A stretch of DNA of 64,000 bases from Aquatica leii (GCA_035610365.1 CM069432.1:235318104-235382103), one strand, 5' to 3'. Shown: positions 1 to 12,540, numbered from the stretch's first letter. Numbers and translations are program-made. The notes: generated by a model not told the origin, from the letters alone.

Positions 1-786
1 TTCAAAAAACAGGTCTGCCTATGGGTAACAATCTTTCACCTATACTGGTTGAAATTTTCCTTACTAACTTAGAAATTAAGAACCTTTTTTTGAATAATTT
101 AATTTAAAAACATTTTATTTACTATAAAAGATATGTTGACGATATTTTGGTTGTATTTAAAGGTAATAATTATAATTTAGATCTTTGTTTTAATATTCTA
201 AATTCATTACATCCTAACATTAAATTCACTTTTGAAAAATAATCTTATAACGTTCTTAATTTTTTAGACTTAACTTTAAATAGAGTTAATAATTCTGTCA
301 AAATTGGCATTCATCGTAAAAATACTACTACTGATCATGTCATTCCTTTTTCTTCTTTTCATTCTTTTTCACACAAAATGTCATCTTTTAGATTCTTTTT
401 TAATCGTTTATACAAATTACCTCTTGATAAATTTAATTTTAATAACATTATTTATAATTTAGCAAATAATAATAATTATCCTTTAGATATGATCAAAAAA
501 ATTAAAAACAAAAAATTTTTAATTCCATTAATATTAAAAACATTTCAACTCTTACTCCACTTTCAGATAAGATTAAAAAGACGTATTTTTCTCTTCCTTA
601 CATTGGTCGCTCTTCTCTTCAGTTTCAATTTTTTTTAAAAAGCATAATATTAATATTTCTTTTCCATCTAAATTTAAGTTAAAACCTTCACTTGTCAATA
701 GTAAAGGTAAAGTTGATATTCTGAATAAATCTGGTGTTTACAAATTAAATTGTGGCAGCTGTAACTCTTTTTATATTGGCAAACCG
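1..786 (+). pseudogene. Penelope-like element family A: RT C-terminal half and start of GIY-YIG domain
   Basis: The window opens inside the reverse transcriptase of a Penelope-like retroelement. The reading shows GLPMGNNLSPILVEIF at the very start and YYKRYVDD at 119-142, the RT catalytic Asp pair. LNFLDLTL, HRKNTTTDHVIPF and RFFFNRLYKLPL follow, matching the copy at 36770-38340 almost block for block. Near 741-783 the reading LNCGSCNSFYIG is the first strand of a GIY-YIG endonuclease, and the match stops abruptly after it. There are in-frame stops near 104 and 241 and at least one frameshift between 500 and 640. It is a dead, 3'-truncated copy; its 5' half lies outside the window. Confidence 0.88.
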
Positions 787-1130
787 GCCGTAAATGAAAA
801 AGACATTGAATTATTTACAATTATATTTACTAAGTATGTTTTTGTATTGCATCGTTTTGTTAAGCATAAGTGCTCACTTCATCAGGGCATCATTGTTGTT
901 GAGGCGTTTTTTAGGATCAAAACTTTTCTAGGAAAATCAAAACGTAGCCAATACTAATCCGCTAAGAATCAGTAATGTGAATGCGATATCAAAACAAATA
1001 GAATCCATACACTACACAGTTTGGAAAATTTAACGGAAAATCCTAAAAATAAATTTCCATAAACTGCAAATGCTGTTTGAATCAAATGATACAGATTTTG
1101 CTCTTAAGTACGATTTTTTATTAAAAATAT
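787..1130. other. Unassigned junction with an orphan PLE-type terminal motif
   Basis: No gene is visible. The GIY-YIG reading of the upstream element breaks off at about 786. On the minus strand, 885 down to 854 holds CTGATGA, a roughly paired stretch, then AAAAC, a degraded form of the motif seen complete at 12713-12744 and 39146-39171. This suggests the end of another Penelope-like element in opposite orientation, but no coding sequence supports it. Confidence 0.35.
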
Positions 1131-1770
1131 TGCTCAGATGGTAATTGAACCCGAATGGTTATTTCGTATTTTATGAACGGATGAGCTTCATTTTTCTCTA
1201 AATGGTAGAGTTATTACTCAAAACTGTCAAATATGGTCAAGACAAAACGTACATGAAATCGATCAGAAAGTTCATGACAAAAAGGTCACCATCTGGTTCA
1301 GTTACACAGCTAATTTATTTATTGGTTCATACTTTTTGAAAAAAATACAGAAAGGTGAAGTCGCATCTATAACTGTGATTAGTAAACAATAGCTGCAAAT
1401 GTTAAGGAATTATGGAGTTCTACAATTGCAAAACGAGCACGAAGAAATTGAAGACATAATTTTTATTCAACATAAAGGAATCTTCGCACATTTACCGACT
1501 AGTTAAAGCATTGTTAACTGCGTTTTTTTACGATTGTGTTATAAGGAAACATTTCGCAAATTCCTGATCTGAACCTATCGGATTACTGGTTGTGTGCTTA
1601 TTTGAAAAAAAAATGGTATTTAGAACTACCAACTACGATGGAGAAATTTATAACAGTATTAGACAGCCAATTCGTGCAAGTTAACCAGAAATGGTAAATA
1701 TTGCTGTATATAGTTTGGAAGAGCGGTTTGTTATTTTACAACAACAAAATGGAGGTTATATTGAGCATTA
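1130..1770 (+). pseudogene. Mariner-like transposase remnant (catalytic domain)
   Basis: The reading runs EPEWLFRIL, a stop, then TDELHFSLNGRVITQNCQIW. This is the first catalytic block of an insect mariner-like transposase, with its Asp near 1178. VHDKKVTIWFSYTANLFIGSYF follows. The second block reads FIQHKGIFAHL where the family has an Asp (MQDGAPPH), so that residue is His here. The third block is FPDLNLSDYWLCAYLKKK, with an Asp in the third catalytic position. The reading ends ILQQQNGGYIEH and a stop near 1768, the usual C-terminus of these proteins. The N-terminal DNA-binding region is missing. Several stops and the lost Asp make it inactive. Confidence 0.82.
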
Positions 1771-1784
1771 GCCATTTACATTTT

Positions 1785-2560
1785 GTTATTAATTTTTTAG
1801 AAACGTATAATAAGTGCTGGACCACCATCCTGCATACAACAAACTTGGTGATTTTCACCCGCAACATCATTTAGTTGTGGAAACACTTCTTCTAGTAGAA
1901 GGTAATGATATTTTATGGAAGTAAGTGTACCTTTAATGAAAAAAGGACCAATAACATGACTTCCCAGCAAGCCCATCCAAACATTGACAGTTTGCCGCCA
2001 TTGACTTGGTCCGTTTACTAATTTGTGTAGATTTTTGAGAGACCATGTACGATTATTTTGTCGATTTGGTCTTTTATCAAGTCCAAAGGTACATTCATCC
2101 GAAAAACAAATGTTTTTTTACAAAATCGCGATTAGTATTGTTTATTTTGGTGATTATTTTACATATTCTCATACGAGCATACTAATCGTGTGGTAATAAT
2201 TCTTGATGGCATTGCCAACGATAACTTTTAAAGCCCTCCTGTTTGAGGTACCTGAATGCTGACGACCGAAGAACACCTACATTAATTTCAATTTCGCGCA
2301 AACTAACATCAGGATCTTGGTCTACAGCTGCAAGAACTCCCAACTTCTAAAGGTTGTCTTCATGATCGTGTAGGGTGGTGGACGCTGACATTTACATGGT
2401 GGATTTACGGAGCCAGTAATTTCAAATAATTGTATCGTTTTTTTGATACTCTTTAAAGAAGGTATTGGTCTATCTGCGAAAAAACTAGCGAATTTGGACC
2501 TTTGAAACACCTCGAAAATACTGTTTTACCACAAGAATTTTTTCTTCTACATTCATTTTC
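1785..2560 (-). pseudogene. Mariner-like transposase remnant (N-terminal HTH to second catalytic Asp)
   Basis: On the minus strand the reading begins near 2510 with FASFFADRPIPSLKSIKKTI and FEITGSVNPP, the first helix-turn-helix of a mariner-like transposase. SLREIEINVGVLRSSAFRYL, the second HTH, is near 2300-2230. The catalytic part has ICFSDECTFGLDKRPNRQN near 2100 with the first Asp, then WRQTVNVWMGLLGSHVIGPF, then CCMQDGGPA near 1830 with the second Asp. The match stops just after this, so the third catalytic block and C-terminus are absent. At least two frame changes are needed. It ends head-on against the C-terminal end of the plus-strand mariner remnant. Confidence 0.82.
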
Positions 2561-5100
2561 GAAGCTTGTAAAACAATTCTATCAAAACTGTCAACACTTC
2601 AAATGTTTTATAACAAATCAATGCTAACTTGATTTTTAATACCTATCTACTTGAACATAATTCAAGTTTATTTCATTTTGGAATCATAAGCTGGTTTATT
2701 AGCACGCAAATGCGGGCGCAATTTGGTTTTTTAACCTACAGAAAATTTTCCAATGTAATTTTTCTAGTCTTTGTTCTTCAAATTTCCATTTCCTCAAAAA
2801 TAAAGTTGCATAATGTTGATTTGAAGGTCTACAATTTAATTTTAGCATCCATATTACTTTAAAAACCGAAGATAGCCGATCTGAATCATATGCGCGAAAA
2901 ACCTTCAAAATTTCGAATTTCAAATGCCTGTAATTAATTTATTCATTATCAAATTATAATCAAAAAATTGTTTTTAGAAGCGTTAAGTGCCACTTTAAAT
3001 TTGCGTCAAAATTTTTGCGATTTTTTAATTTATGAAGCAGGAAAAAAATAATTTTAATTTTCCCATGTTAAATCCCATGGGGTACCCCTACCGTGGGACA
3101 CAACGTATATACATTTGCTTTGTTAAATAATCGAGCGGATTTAAAAAAAAAGCCTAATAATTATTTTTTTTATTTTATTTTTAATTGTTAAATATAATAA
3201 TATACAGTTTAAGTTGTTTACTTTGAAAATGAGGTAGTTTTTAATTTTATAAATGTTTAAGTAGGTACTACAAATAAAATTTATAAAAAGGATAGTATAT
3301 TACGTAATTTTGTCAATGTAAATAATTAAGTAGCATTTATACTCAAATGTTTTCACGGAAGGTAAATGCTGTCGTTACCTAATTTGGTTACCTGGAAAAC
3401 GTGTTAAACTGTCAACACTGTATTATAATATGACATTAAACAAAAAAATGAGTTTAAAATGGTTAAAACCTTTAATATTAAATTGACCGTAATAATATAA
3501 ATTATTTAGAATAGGTACTCTTAATTGTTTCCAACATGACAAACAAAATTTCAGTTTTTAGCCTTTTATTAATTAGATATACATTGGATTCTCCAATTAT
3601 TGGTAATGCAGTTTTGACAACTTGAGTTGTGATGCCTACCGATTAATTCTTCTATTTTTGTTAGAAGTAATTTTCTTTAGATCACAGCGATTTTTCTTTA
3701 AATTTAAAAGTACGCGCATTACTAAATGTAAAATACCTATTTTACATTTAAAACTTAAATTTAATTTATTAAAATTCGTTATTTTTTACAAAATTATTCA
3801 CAAAATACTTATGACTATGACTAATTATGTGCATAGAATTGAAGACTTTATCAAAGAGAATTGTTTTAAGTGCCTTTTTTTTATACATCCGCGTCCCTTC
3901 CTTGTCTTTAACGATTCTTTACGTATTTTTTGAGTAACTACTGTTTCCATAAATTTTATTCTGAAAATATTTACTTTTACTCGTTTTGATTTTGTTTACC
4001 TAAACATATCCTATCGTTTTCGTCTCTTACTAGTTAAGCAATCTTCTCAATTTTGTCTCCTTTTGGTATACTTTGCATTTATATTGTAAATTATGGATTG
4101 ACATGTTTTACTTTATTTAATTTGTTTGTAACAAGCTCGGTTATTGCATTTTTTAGATTTAGCGTTACTTTTTGTTAGTCTCCTAATTGTGCACGTTCCA
4201 GTCGTATAAATTCAACTAATTTAAAAATTTTGTTGAGATTGTGCTCTGTCGCATTCATGTTGAGCGTTGACAATGTTAACTCGTATCTTTGTTCGTGGAT
4301 ATTGGTAGTACAGTGTGTATTATAATGTTTGAAAAAAAAAGAGAGAACAGTGATGTTTTTTAACGTTAATTCTAAGTAAGTGTTCTGATGTTACTCTCAG
4401 ATTACAATGGTTATGTTTATTTAATTATTGTGAATTTATGATTGCTTGGTTAAGTTGACAATTCTACGGCTATTTGTTGTAATACGCGTAATTTTATTCT
4501 TCTATTGAATTATTCTTAAACCATTGAACCATTTTTATTAGACATGAACTATGAAAAAGTCTATTACAATTATACGATAACCCCTTTACGAGAATGTATA
4601 ATTACATCATTTCTCAAAATATTCAATGAAGAACGCATCACTTGCGTTTGTAGAGTGGTAAATAATTATTTAATGCAAAATTGGAAATTACAGAGAATAC
4701 GATTTTAAGACTTATAGCTATCTTAAAAAATGGTTATCTATCGTACATTACTATTTTAATTTATTTTCTAATAAAAGTTATAAAAAGACAAAATTGTATA
4801 TGATTAATTATAAGAATTCACATGGTTGGCTTTGTTTTTAAAAGCTTGGCTTGCAATCAAGCCAAGTTTAAGATTAGCTTTCAAGCTCTTGAAAATAATA
4901 TTATCTTCATGTGAAATTTATACCCCAAAATAAAGTTTATTAAAGACAATTTACACAAATCATTTCAGCAAACAGCCTCAATTGAAGAAAACAAGTTGTT
5001 GAATTGAATTCTAAGAAAACCTAATTTAGAATGTATACTTCTTACATCGCAACGTTTTTTGTTTAATTAGCTGAAGTCTTGTTTTAGTTACAACCGCAGA
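2560..5100. other. AT-rich stretch without recognisable genes
   Basis: Long A/T runs and only short, low-complexity reading frames on both strands; the 3622-3933 frame is rich in Phe, Lys, Ile and Leu and matches nothing I know. A GC-richer imperfect palindrome near 3067-3101, containing GGGGTACCCC, follows a TTAA and could be an old piggyBac-type end, but nothing else supports this. Confidence 0.5.
4845..4866. repeat. Perfect short hairpin
   Basis: CTTGGCTTG and CAAGCCAAG form nine paired bases around a CAAT loop. It stands alone in AT-rich sequence with no gene beside it, so no role can be assigned. Confidence 0.6.
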
Positions 5101-5109
5101 TAAACATAA

Positions 5110-5545
5110 TCGAGTAGCCAACGAACATTTTGTTAAGTTCGGTCAGTGCTAATATAAAGAAATAAAGATTGGTATCTGCTGTAATTGTTTTACTAACATT
5201 TTGTAGATGACGGAAAATTAAAGAATTAACGCAATACGTAAAGACGTTTTAAAATACGAATCTTAGAGCATTTACCACAAGAGAAACCCGGTCTGAAAAC
5301 AAATTGCAAACATCTCAAAAATGGGCACTTTAGGCCAAACGTTTATTGGGAAAATGTTTATTTAACGCACAAACTGTTTTTTAAGTTTGCAGTCGTTTAT
5401 CAGAAACACGCTGTATACGCGTCATCAAGTATTCACATTCAAACCTCGCATCGTGAATACTCTGCTGTAGGGCATTCTTTTGTGCCTATTACCCTTCCTA
5501 CCACACGTGAATAAATGTTATATAATGTTAATTGCCTGTTTCTTA
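5110..5545 (+). repeat. Dispersed diverged repeat, copy 1
   Basis: This segment aligns by eye with 36110-36550 in the same orientation. Shared blocks in order are TTTTGTAGATGA followed by GG, a block around CTGAAAACAAATTG, one around CTTTAGGCCAAA, GTTTATTTAAC, and a final stretch around ATAAATGTTAT. Identity looks moderate with small indels, so the copies are old. Copy 2 precedes the PLE family A coding region by a few hundred bases; copy 1 precedes the R2-like element. The TTTTGTAG block resembles a splice acceptor, which is only a visual resemblance. Confidence 0.6.
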
Positions 5546-5639
5546 TTGTCAAATTAATAATTAATGCAACTATGAATTTGGGTTTGTTTATCATTCTTTA
5601 TATTACTTACACGTACAGAGGCGTTGTCGCTTCACTTCA

Positions 5640-7805
5640 GTTCGAAGTTATAATCTTTGCCGCTAGATAGTCCGGCACTAGGACCCAGAGGGGAGAAACG
5701 TCTGGCCTCTCCCCTCTCTCCACCGCTTCTATCACGAGCCAGACTCGCTGACTCATTCGAAGCTCCAGTTAGTTCTGTAACGCCAGCCAAAGCTAGTACC
5801 ACTCCTCTACCAGTCCTTCCCAGCCAACGCAAACGACCTGTTATTTCGTCTCCCGACCAGGCCCCTTCTATCTCACCTGGACCTCTGGACCACTCCCACG
5901 TTGTTATTACCGACACCACCAAAATCTACGTTTTCACCTAGAGCTCCGTCGCCAATTCTCCTACGCAGGTATTACACCCGACTTCGGTGACGCTGATACC
6001 TTCTTACGGCACATCATCAACTTTCGACCTCTCGTCGATGATCCCACACGCTCACTCATTAACACCGCGCCCACCGATTCAGTAGACAATTTGCAGTCAA
6101 AGCTCGCTAGTTGGCTCCAACAGCTTTTTCTCATCAGCCGCCGCCCTAGAGGAAGAAAACGCACTTTTACCGTGCAGCCACGGGTTCTTCCACCTCGCCC
6201 GCCACCACCAGCCAATAATCACCAACGACGGGCCGCCTCCTATAAGAAGGCACAAAACCTATACATTAAGAACCGACGCTCTCTAGCTGACACTATCTTC
6301 TCGGGCGCCCCGCTAGATGGACATTAATCTTATCCCCCGTTAAGTGAAGTCGAAGGTCTCTTCCGTCCTCTCTTCGAAGCTGCCCCTCAAGCTGACCCTC
6401 ATGGTCTCTCTCGCCCGCCTGGTTATATCACCCGCCCGAAGCCAGCCACTAACGTTTATAGGCCTATCCAAGACGATGCCATTAAGAACACTTTGACCGG
6501 CTGGAGCAATTCCGCGCCAGGCCCTGACGGAATCACCATTCTTCAAGTCAAACGCCGTCCGCGGTTACTCCTAGCTGTTTTCTTCAACATCGTGCTCTTT
6601 CGAGCCATAGTTCTGAAATCTTGGTCCGCCGCCCGAACTGTTATGGTACCCAAAGAAGGCGACCGGCTCGATCCCAGTAACTGGCGTCCGATCATCATTG
6701 GGTCGGCTCTTCAGAGGCTTCTTCACCGGATTTTAGCTCGCCGCTTAGTAAAAGCCGCAGACCTAAATCCTCACCAACGCGGCTTCCTTCGCCCTTAAGG
6801 ACTCCTAGCTAACGTCCTCGTGCTTGATCAATACTTAAAAAGCCGCACTTTAGCCCGTTAGAGCTTCAACGTCGTATCTCTCGATCTCCAAAAAGCTTTC
6901 GACACCGAACCATAGAACTTGCTCTCCAGCGCCACCACCTACACGATTCCTTAATGCAATACATTATGGAATCCCTCACATCAGCCACTACGACCATCCA
7001 AGTCGGTCGTAAAATCTCCGATTCTGTTTCCATCCGCAACGAGGTTCGACAGGGAGACCCGCTCAGCCCCTTCCTGTTCGACCTCGTCATGGATGAACTG
7101 TTAACCGTTCTGAACTCCAAAACACCAGGGGGCTCCATAACTACCTCTACGCGTGTCTCCGCACTAGCGTTCGCGGACGACTTGATCCTCCTCGACGACC
7201 GAGACCTTACCCGGAACCCTGGATTTGGTTCAGCGCTACCTGCAGCAATGGGGCATGCAGATTAACCCTACTAAATGCGCGTCCATCTGTGCAACAACCA
7301 TCCAGAGAAAGTCAGTCGCCCGGACGAAGCCTGTTTTTAAAATCAGGAGAACCTGGATCCCGGCTATCGGAACTATCAATCCCTTCCGATATTTCGGGCT
7401 ACAGGTCGCTTCAAGTAGAGTCGTCAAGCCAACCCTACTTAAGCTTAGTAAATGGTTGTCAGCCCTTTCAAAAGCACCACACTAAAGCCGTTTCAGCGCT
7501 ACACCATCTTGCGCAGCTATCTGGTGCCACAACTTCTCTAGGGTTTAAAAACTCCCTCCACTACCGGCGCTCTCCTTTACGAGGCTGACAGGATGATCAA
7601 GAGAACGGTAAAGAAAACCTTTGGGCTAAACATACACACCGGTGACCAATTCTTATATTCAAGCATCCGCGACAGCGGCCTGGAGATCCCACAGCTCCGA
7701 CGAGTAGTATCTTATATCTTTCTACGCCGCCTAAACAATCTACAAACCCTAGACTCACTATCTGGCGAATTATTCAATACGATTAAACCAACTGCTGAAC
7801 TAATG
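5640..7805 (+). pseudogene. R2-like LINE, N-terminal region and reverse transcriptase
   Basis: This is the 5' part of a single-ORF, restriction-like-endonuclease LINE. The first part is rich in Pro and Ser, with no clear zinc finger. RT signatures appear in order: SAPGPDGIT near 6511, ARTVMVPKEGDRLDPSNWRP near 6630, LHRILARRLV, SLDLQKAFD near 6880, VRQGDPLSPFLFDLVMDELL near 7046, ALAFADDLILLDD near 7171 with the catalytic Asp pair, and FRYFGLQVA near 7390. Frame changes occur near 5941, 6920, 7215 and 7490, with stops at 6325 and 6796. GC content is clearly higher than in the surroundings. The continuation, with CCHC motif and endonuclease, resumes at 9120 after the inserted LTR. No 28S rRNA target sequence is visible. 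Confidence 0.85.
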
Positions 7806-9123
7806 TGTTACAAGCTTTTGGTATTTTACGAACCTGCACGGCCAACTCACAATAGTCGGGGAGAGGGGGGGTTCACAGATAATACAGAAAATATGCTTAA
7901 GGGCGCCAGAGCTTATCCAAAGTCACTTCTGTCCCGCTCAAGACAGACGGTATAAACTTGTAACACGATGTTAGGTTCGTAAGGCTGAAAAAAACGAAAA
8001 AAAAGAAACTACGTCGTTAACAACAATTGCACTTTAATTACTCTTTAAAGATAAATAGATTAGAATTTGAATAGCATGACAATGAATAATCTTAGTCTGA
8101 GTACAAATATAAGCAGGTACTAGAAAGAATATAGAAAATAGAATATCAGCAGGATCGGCAACTTACACTACACGTAAAACAAAAGTGTAACCACCATAAC
8201 ATATATAAATCTTCATCAGTAAATAACATTAATAATGATAATTGACTGTTGATATAATCAGCAAGCGATAAGTCATTTACTTAGACTAATTGAGTAACAA
8301 TAATAAGCAACAAATCAATTCGAACGTACGATTAGTAAATAATAATAAGTCGTGAGTATCACCGTAGCGACAACGAATAATTAAGTAAAAATTGACTTAC
8401 CAAATTCAGGGTTACCTTCAGAAAAACGTTTTCCCTATTGGCTTCCTGTAATTAAACTTCCTGAAAATAATCGTGTCTACCTGGCGACTCACAAACTATA
8501 AGTAAAAGAAACATTTAAAGGAAAGTAATCGAATCGACACTTATCGTATACTGTTACACTAAATTTTCGTCGATGGTGGTATTAATTTTATTGCCTCCGA
8601 AGAGAATTCAATCGTATCCAGTACTTAGGATCTTCCGAACAAGGTGATATTCATTAAGGTATTAATTGCCTCCGAATCGAAATTCTGCACTTGTATCGCA
8701 GCGTTCTTAGCTCTACAGCTTCCGATTACAATTTTCCCTTGAAGATTTAGCTTACGATAAGAATACCCATATTTAGGAGGTAGCACATGGCGCTAATGAA
8801 AAGACATAAAAATTACCTTTAATCAAAGAAAGAACAAAAACCACTTACTCTGCGTGGATAAACTCAGTTAATTAAGGAAACTTCTATTTTCCATCGTGTC
8901 CCAACACGTGGATGAATCGAGAAAACGAAGTTTAACTCACGCAGACATAGGTTATCACAAGCACGATGTTAAAGTCAAAATGCCGGTATCTCGCCGGATA
9001 TCGCCTACTCAATACGAAGAGACCAACGAACCCGATAGATGGCGTCGAGAAATATAAAAGTAATTTTTAATTAAACCAATACACAGGGTAATGCATTATT
9101 TAAATTTATGCACGTAACAAATG
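7802..9123. mobile_element. Solo LTR copy 1, inserted in the R2-like element with a 4-bp duplication
   Basis: The insert runs from TGTTACAAGC at 7806 to GCACGTAACA ending at 9119, 1,314 bp. Its ends form a perfect 6-base inverted pair, TGTTAC and GTAACA. It is flanked by AATG at 7802-7805 and 9120-9123. The R2-like RT reading stops before it and the CCHC reading resumes after it. The first 170 bases (with TTACGAACCT and, later, AGGTTCGTAA), a middle block around AAAACGTTTTCCC, and the 3' end all match the copy at 25615-30862. TG...CA-type ends, a 4-bp duplication and absence of coding sequence are what a solo LTR of a BEL/Pao or Gypsy element looks like. The family is not proven. Confidence 0.85.
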
Positions 9124-9699
9124 GCTCGAATCTCAAAACTAACCGACGGAGGTTCCCCCACTGCATACTGGCTACGACCATTCAGCGCAAGTCTCGAGCA
9201 AGCCTGCAAACATACCGCCAGCCGCCATTGGTTTCTCTAGCCACCAAGAGTTTGGACGCCAACCCGAAGGAAGCCCGTCTCTGTCGAGGCGGTTGCCAGA
9301 AGGTGGAGTCGATACCCCACATCCTGCAGGCCTGCCCATTAGTACACCACGAACCACAACAACGTGGTGAAGATGCTACTATCCTACACCAAGAAGAAAG
9401 GTTGGTTAACCGAGGTTGAACCTCATGTCCGTCACGTCAATGGGACGTTTTATAAACCAGACCTTGCCATACATCGAGGCCCCAGAGATCTAATCATTTC
9501 CGATGTTCAGATCTCTTGGGAAGGGTCACGACCACTCTCCAACGCATGGACCCTGAAGAGATTGGTCTATGATAACGCCTCATTTCGCGAAGCTGCTGCT
9601 CGCCGTTGGTCCAATCATAAACTAACTTTCCTGCCTCTGATCGTGGGTGCCCGAGGGGTGTGGCTGCGCTCCAATCTTCCAACCTACCTCGACACCTAG
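9120..9699 (+). pseudogene. R2-like LINE, CCHC motif and restriction-like endonuclease
   Basis: The C-terminal part of the R2-like protein resumes here. CRGGCQKVESIPHILQAC near 9281-9334 has the C-x3-C-x7-H-x4-C spacing of the R2-type zinc knuckle. After a frame change near 9370, LTEVEPHVRHVNGTFYKPDL and DLIISDVQISWEG give the KPD and downstream Asp of the endonuclease that nicks the target in this LINE class. The reading continues through AWTLKRLVYDN and ends LRSNLPTYLDT with a stop at 9697-9699. This half is better preserved than the RT half and needs one frameshift. Confidence 0.86.
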
Positions 9700-10345
9700 C
9701 AAGCACCGTCGTTTCATGGCCGGGGTTTGGAAGCGAAAGCCACCACCAAGGAAGTAACAGTGAGTGCGTGCGCGAGTGCCTCGTAGTTTTGTGGATGCGT
9801 GTGTTATGCCGCTAGTAACTGCTTGTCGTTTTAGTAGATTTAGTCTATTGCTTAACATCCATACGCTACCCAGGCTACTACGCCCATCTCCTTCCACCCT
9901 TTACATAATCCCACATCCACTACTTTGCTGGCGCATTTTCGAACAACTTATCATCTTCCTCCTACACTCTACCAAGAGTCAGTGTCTTTTGTTTATACTA
10001 TTGTGAACCTCTTAGCTTAAATACCTAGCATGTGCATTTTACCCATTCTGTAGCTTATCACATGTACTAGGTACTGCATATTTTAGTGTACATCCTTCAC
10101 GCGACTGTACTAACACCTAGCTGAACTACTGTAGCTAACTTGTGCTCTGTATCTTAATTAGTAGTTAGTTTTCGAGTTTGTTTGCTATTCATCTTGCATG
10201 TATTATCGCTTTAGCCTTAGATATCTTGTATATTTAGCAACATATACTCTAATTTATAATTCATACATGCTAGTATGATCAAACCCGACGGCCGAGTAGT
10301 ACCACTTCAAGCCGCAATGTACTTCTATGAACAAATAAAGTATTT
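9700..10345 (+). other. Probable 3' untranslated region of the R2-like LINE
   Basis: No reading frame stands out. The sequence after the endonuclease stop stays GC-richer than the deeper flank for several hundred bases. It contains GACGGCCGAGTAGTACC near 10288 and an AATAAA at 10335. The end of the element is not sharply defined. Confidence 0.4.
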
Positions 10346-12540
10346 GAATAACCTATGCTAGCAGTTAGGTAATTATTTATATTGTAGCAGTGAGCTTAAG
10401 TACAAGCTATTTGGCTTGATGAATCTCTAGCAATTTAAATAATTGTATGTTTATGTTTATTATTGTATTTGTTATAAGAAATACATTTTAACAAATTTGA
10501 TGCAAAAAAAAACAGTTTGCGAAATATAGCACTTTGAAGAATTGATTATATGATAATAATAGTGACCAAATTACGTCTCGATAAAGTGGACAAAAAACAT
10601 ACACATTTGTATCAAATGCATTATTGATGTTACTAACAATTTTTTCCTTTGACCTCAGAATTGCTAAAACATATCCTTGGTTGTATTGTTAAGTACTTTA
10701 AATGTGATTCATCTATATAATGATATAAAATCAATAGAAACGTTCTATGCTGAACGTTTCTTTTAGAACGGTCTATGATCCATAAACCTTAATTAGATAC
10801 TTTCATAGTTTTACTAATGCAGCAGTTTCGGAACACATTCCACTTTAGCCATAAGTACTTGCCCAGAGACATTGGTACCTTGGACTGGCGTGTCTACTCT
10901 TTAACGACTCTTGTGTTTTGTTTGATGTCATGCGAGGGTGTAATGCAGGTGATAAAGGTCTTCTAAATCTTTTTCATCTAAGCTTCCGTAATTAATTTAT
11001 AGAATGGCAATGAGGGCTGTGTTAAAAAATAAGGGTATAATATTTGCAACGTTCTTGTTGTGAGTAGGTCAAGGGTAAAGCGAAAGGATCATCTTTTGTA
11101 CATATATTTGTCTTTAGAACCTAATAACATTGTCTTTAATTTTTATTTTAAAGTTAATAATGTGTAACATCGACGTCCAGGTGGTCGATTGTGGACAAGC
11201 GATCGAACGCAGACGTATTTTAAGTTGACCGCAACTTTTTTTTTATTAAATTAACCAAAACTACTGCATAACAAATAAAACTAATATTATTAACAGTGTG
11301 TGTGTACTGTTTCAGACTGCAGCTTCAGTTTAAATTTTCAAGGGTAAACGTGGTATTTGTTGCCATGTATTAATTGTATTCTTTGTTATTTTATTTGTAA
11401 CTCGCGATACGAGTTGTTTTTTATCGTTAGTAACGTCGGTGGACATTTTTTAATTTATAAAATGATGTCGATTTAAAACCTTAAATAATTAAAAACGATA
11501 ATATAAATTTTGTACGATCTTGTTTTACGAACGGGCCTTGTTTCAAATCTGTAACACAACGCATTACTTTAGTACATACCATTTGGCAACAAAAAATAGC
11601 GTCCAACAATTTCGCGTGAACGAGGGGTGCTTAAAACAATGTCATTTAACATACACACGATACTAGCAAAATTATTATTAATTAAGACGTGTATTGGATT
11701 CATTGAATTAAGTATTAATGAAATAACAAATGTTGATGACTTTTTTAAAAGCAGTAAAAGTTTACAGGTCAGTAGGCACGTGCTGTTATCATTTAATTAA
11801 ATTTTAATTAAAAATGTACAACGTGCTTGCAAAAATTACAGTAAAATTTAATTACGGTAGAGGCAATATACGGGGTGTTTTCAAAAAAATTAACAAAATC
11901 AAACTTATAATGGATTAATTTTAAGTGAGTGACATCTGTGTGTAGTCTTTCGTTGGTAATTGAATTCAGTTTGTTTACTAATGTATATCACAAATCAAAT
12001 AAAAAAGTATCTTCGTTAGCTTGTTACGAGAAACTCAGGTTTTTGGAGTTGATCTGTCAAAAATAAAGTGTCACGCCGATCTTCTCATAATAAAACAAAG
12101 CAACGGCTAGCACAGCTTCTTCGGAGAAGGATCGCAGGCTTTGTTATGTGTGATTATAACGTGAATCTAAAAAAAGGCACCAAGACGATGAAAAATTAAA
12201 TTCGGGAGATACCGTCTAACTCTCCTCGTAGTAAGAGAAGAATAAATAACACTACAAAAGCAATAACACCGAATATATATATATATTTATTATATCACAG
12301 AAGTTGAAGAAAGCATATAAACGTAAGTTCTCGACAAAACTTATACGTAGGCCGATTCAATGAGAAATTACGCCGAGTGGCGAGCTACACACCGTATAAC
12401 AAACTGCCCTTGTCGGAATAAATAGTTACATAAACATAGCGTCTGAATTTATAATTACATATCTTTAGATTGTAGACAAACAAAGCAATTTAAGCCTGCG
12501 AGACTCGACGCGCACAACTTATAAATTCGCGAAGCACAAA
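10345..12540. other. AT-rich stretch without recognisable genes
   Basis: No supportable coding region on either strand. A segment at 11871 (TATACGGGGTGTTTTC) looks like the outer end of a mariner-type element, but no partner end or transposase is visible. An (AT)7 run lies at 12273-12286. Confidence 0.4.
12273..12286. repeat. AT dinucleotide microsatellite
   Basis: Seven AT units in an otherwise ordinary AT-rich region. Confidence 0.8.

Noticed and set aside
3067..3101. GC-rich imperfect palindrome after TTAA, as a piggyBac terminus
   Set aside because: No second end, no transposase, and the palindrome is internal rather than terminal in form.
3622..3933. 103-residue plus-strand reading frame in AT-rich DNA
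   Set aside because: Composition is dominated by Phe, Lys, Ile and Leu as expected from A/T runs, with no motif and no context.
5600..10345. Insertion of the R2-like element in a 28S rRNA gene
   Set aside because: Neither flank resembles 28S rRNA; R2-like families with other targets exist.
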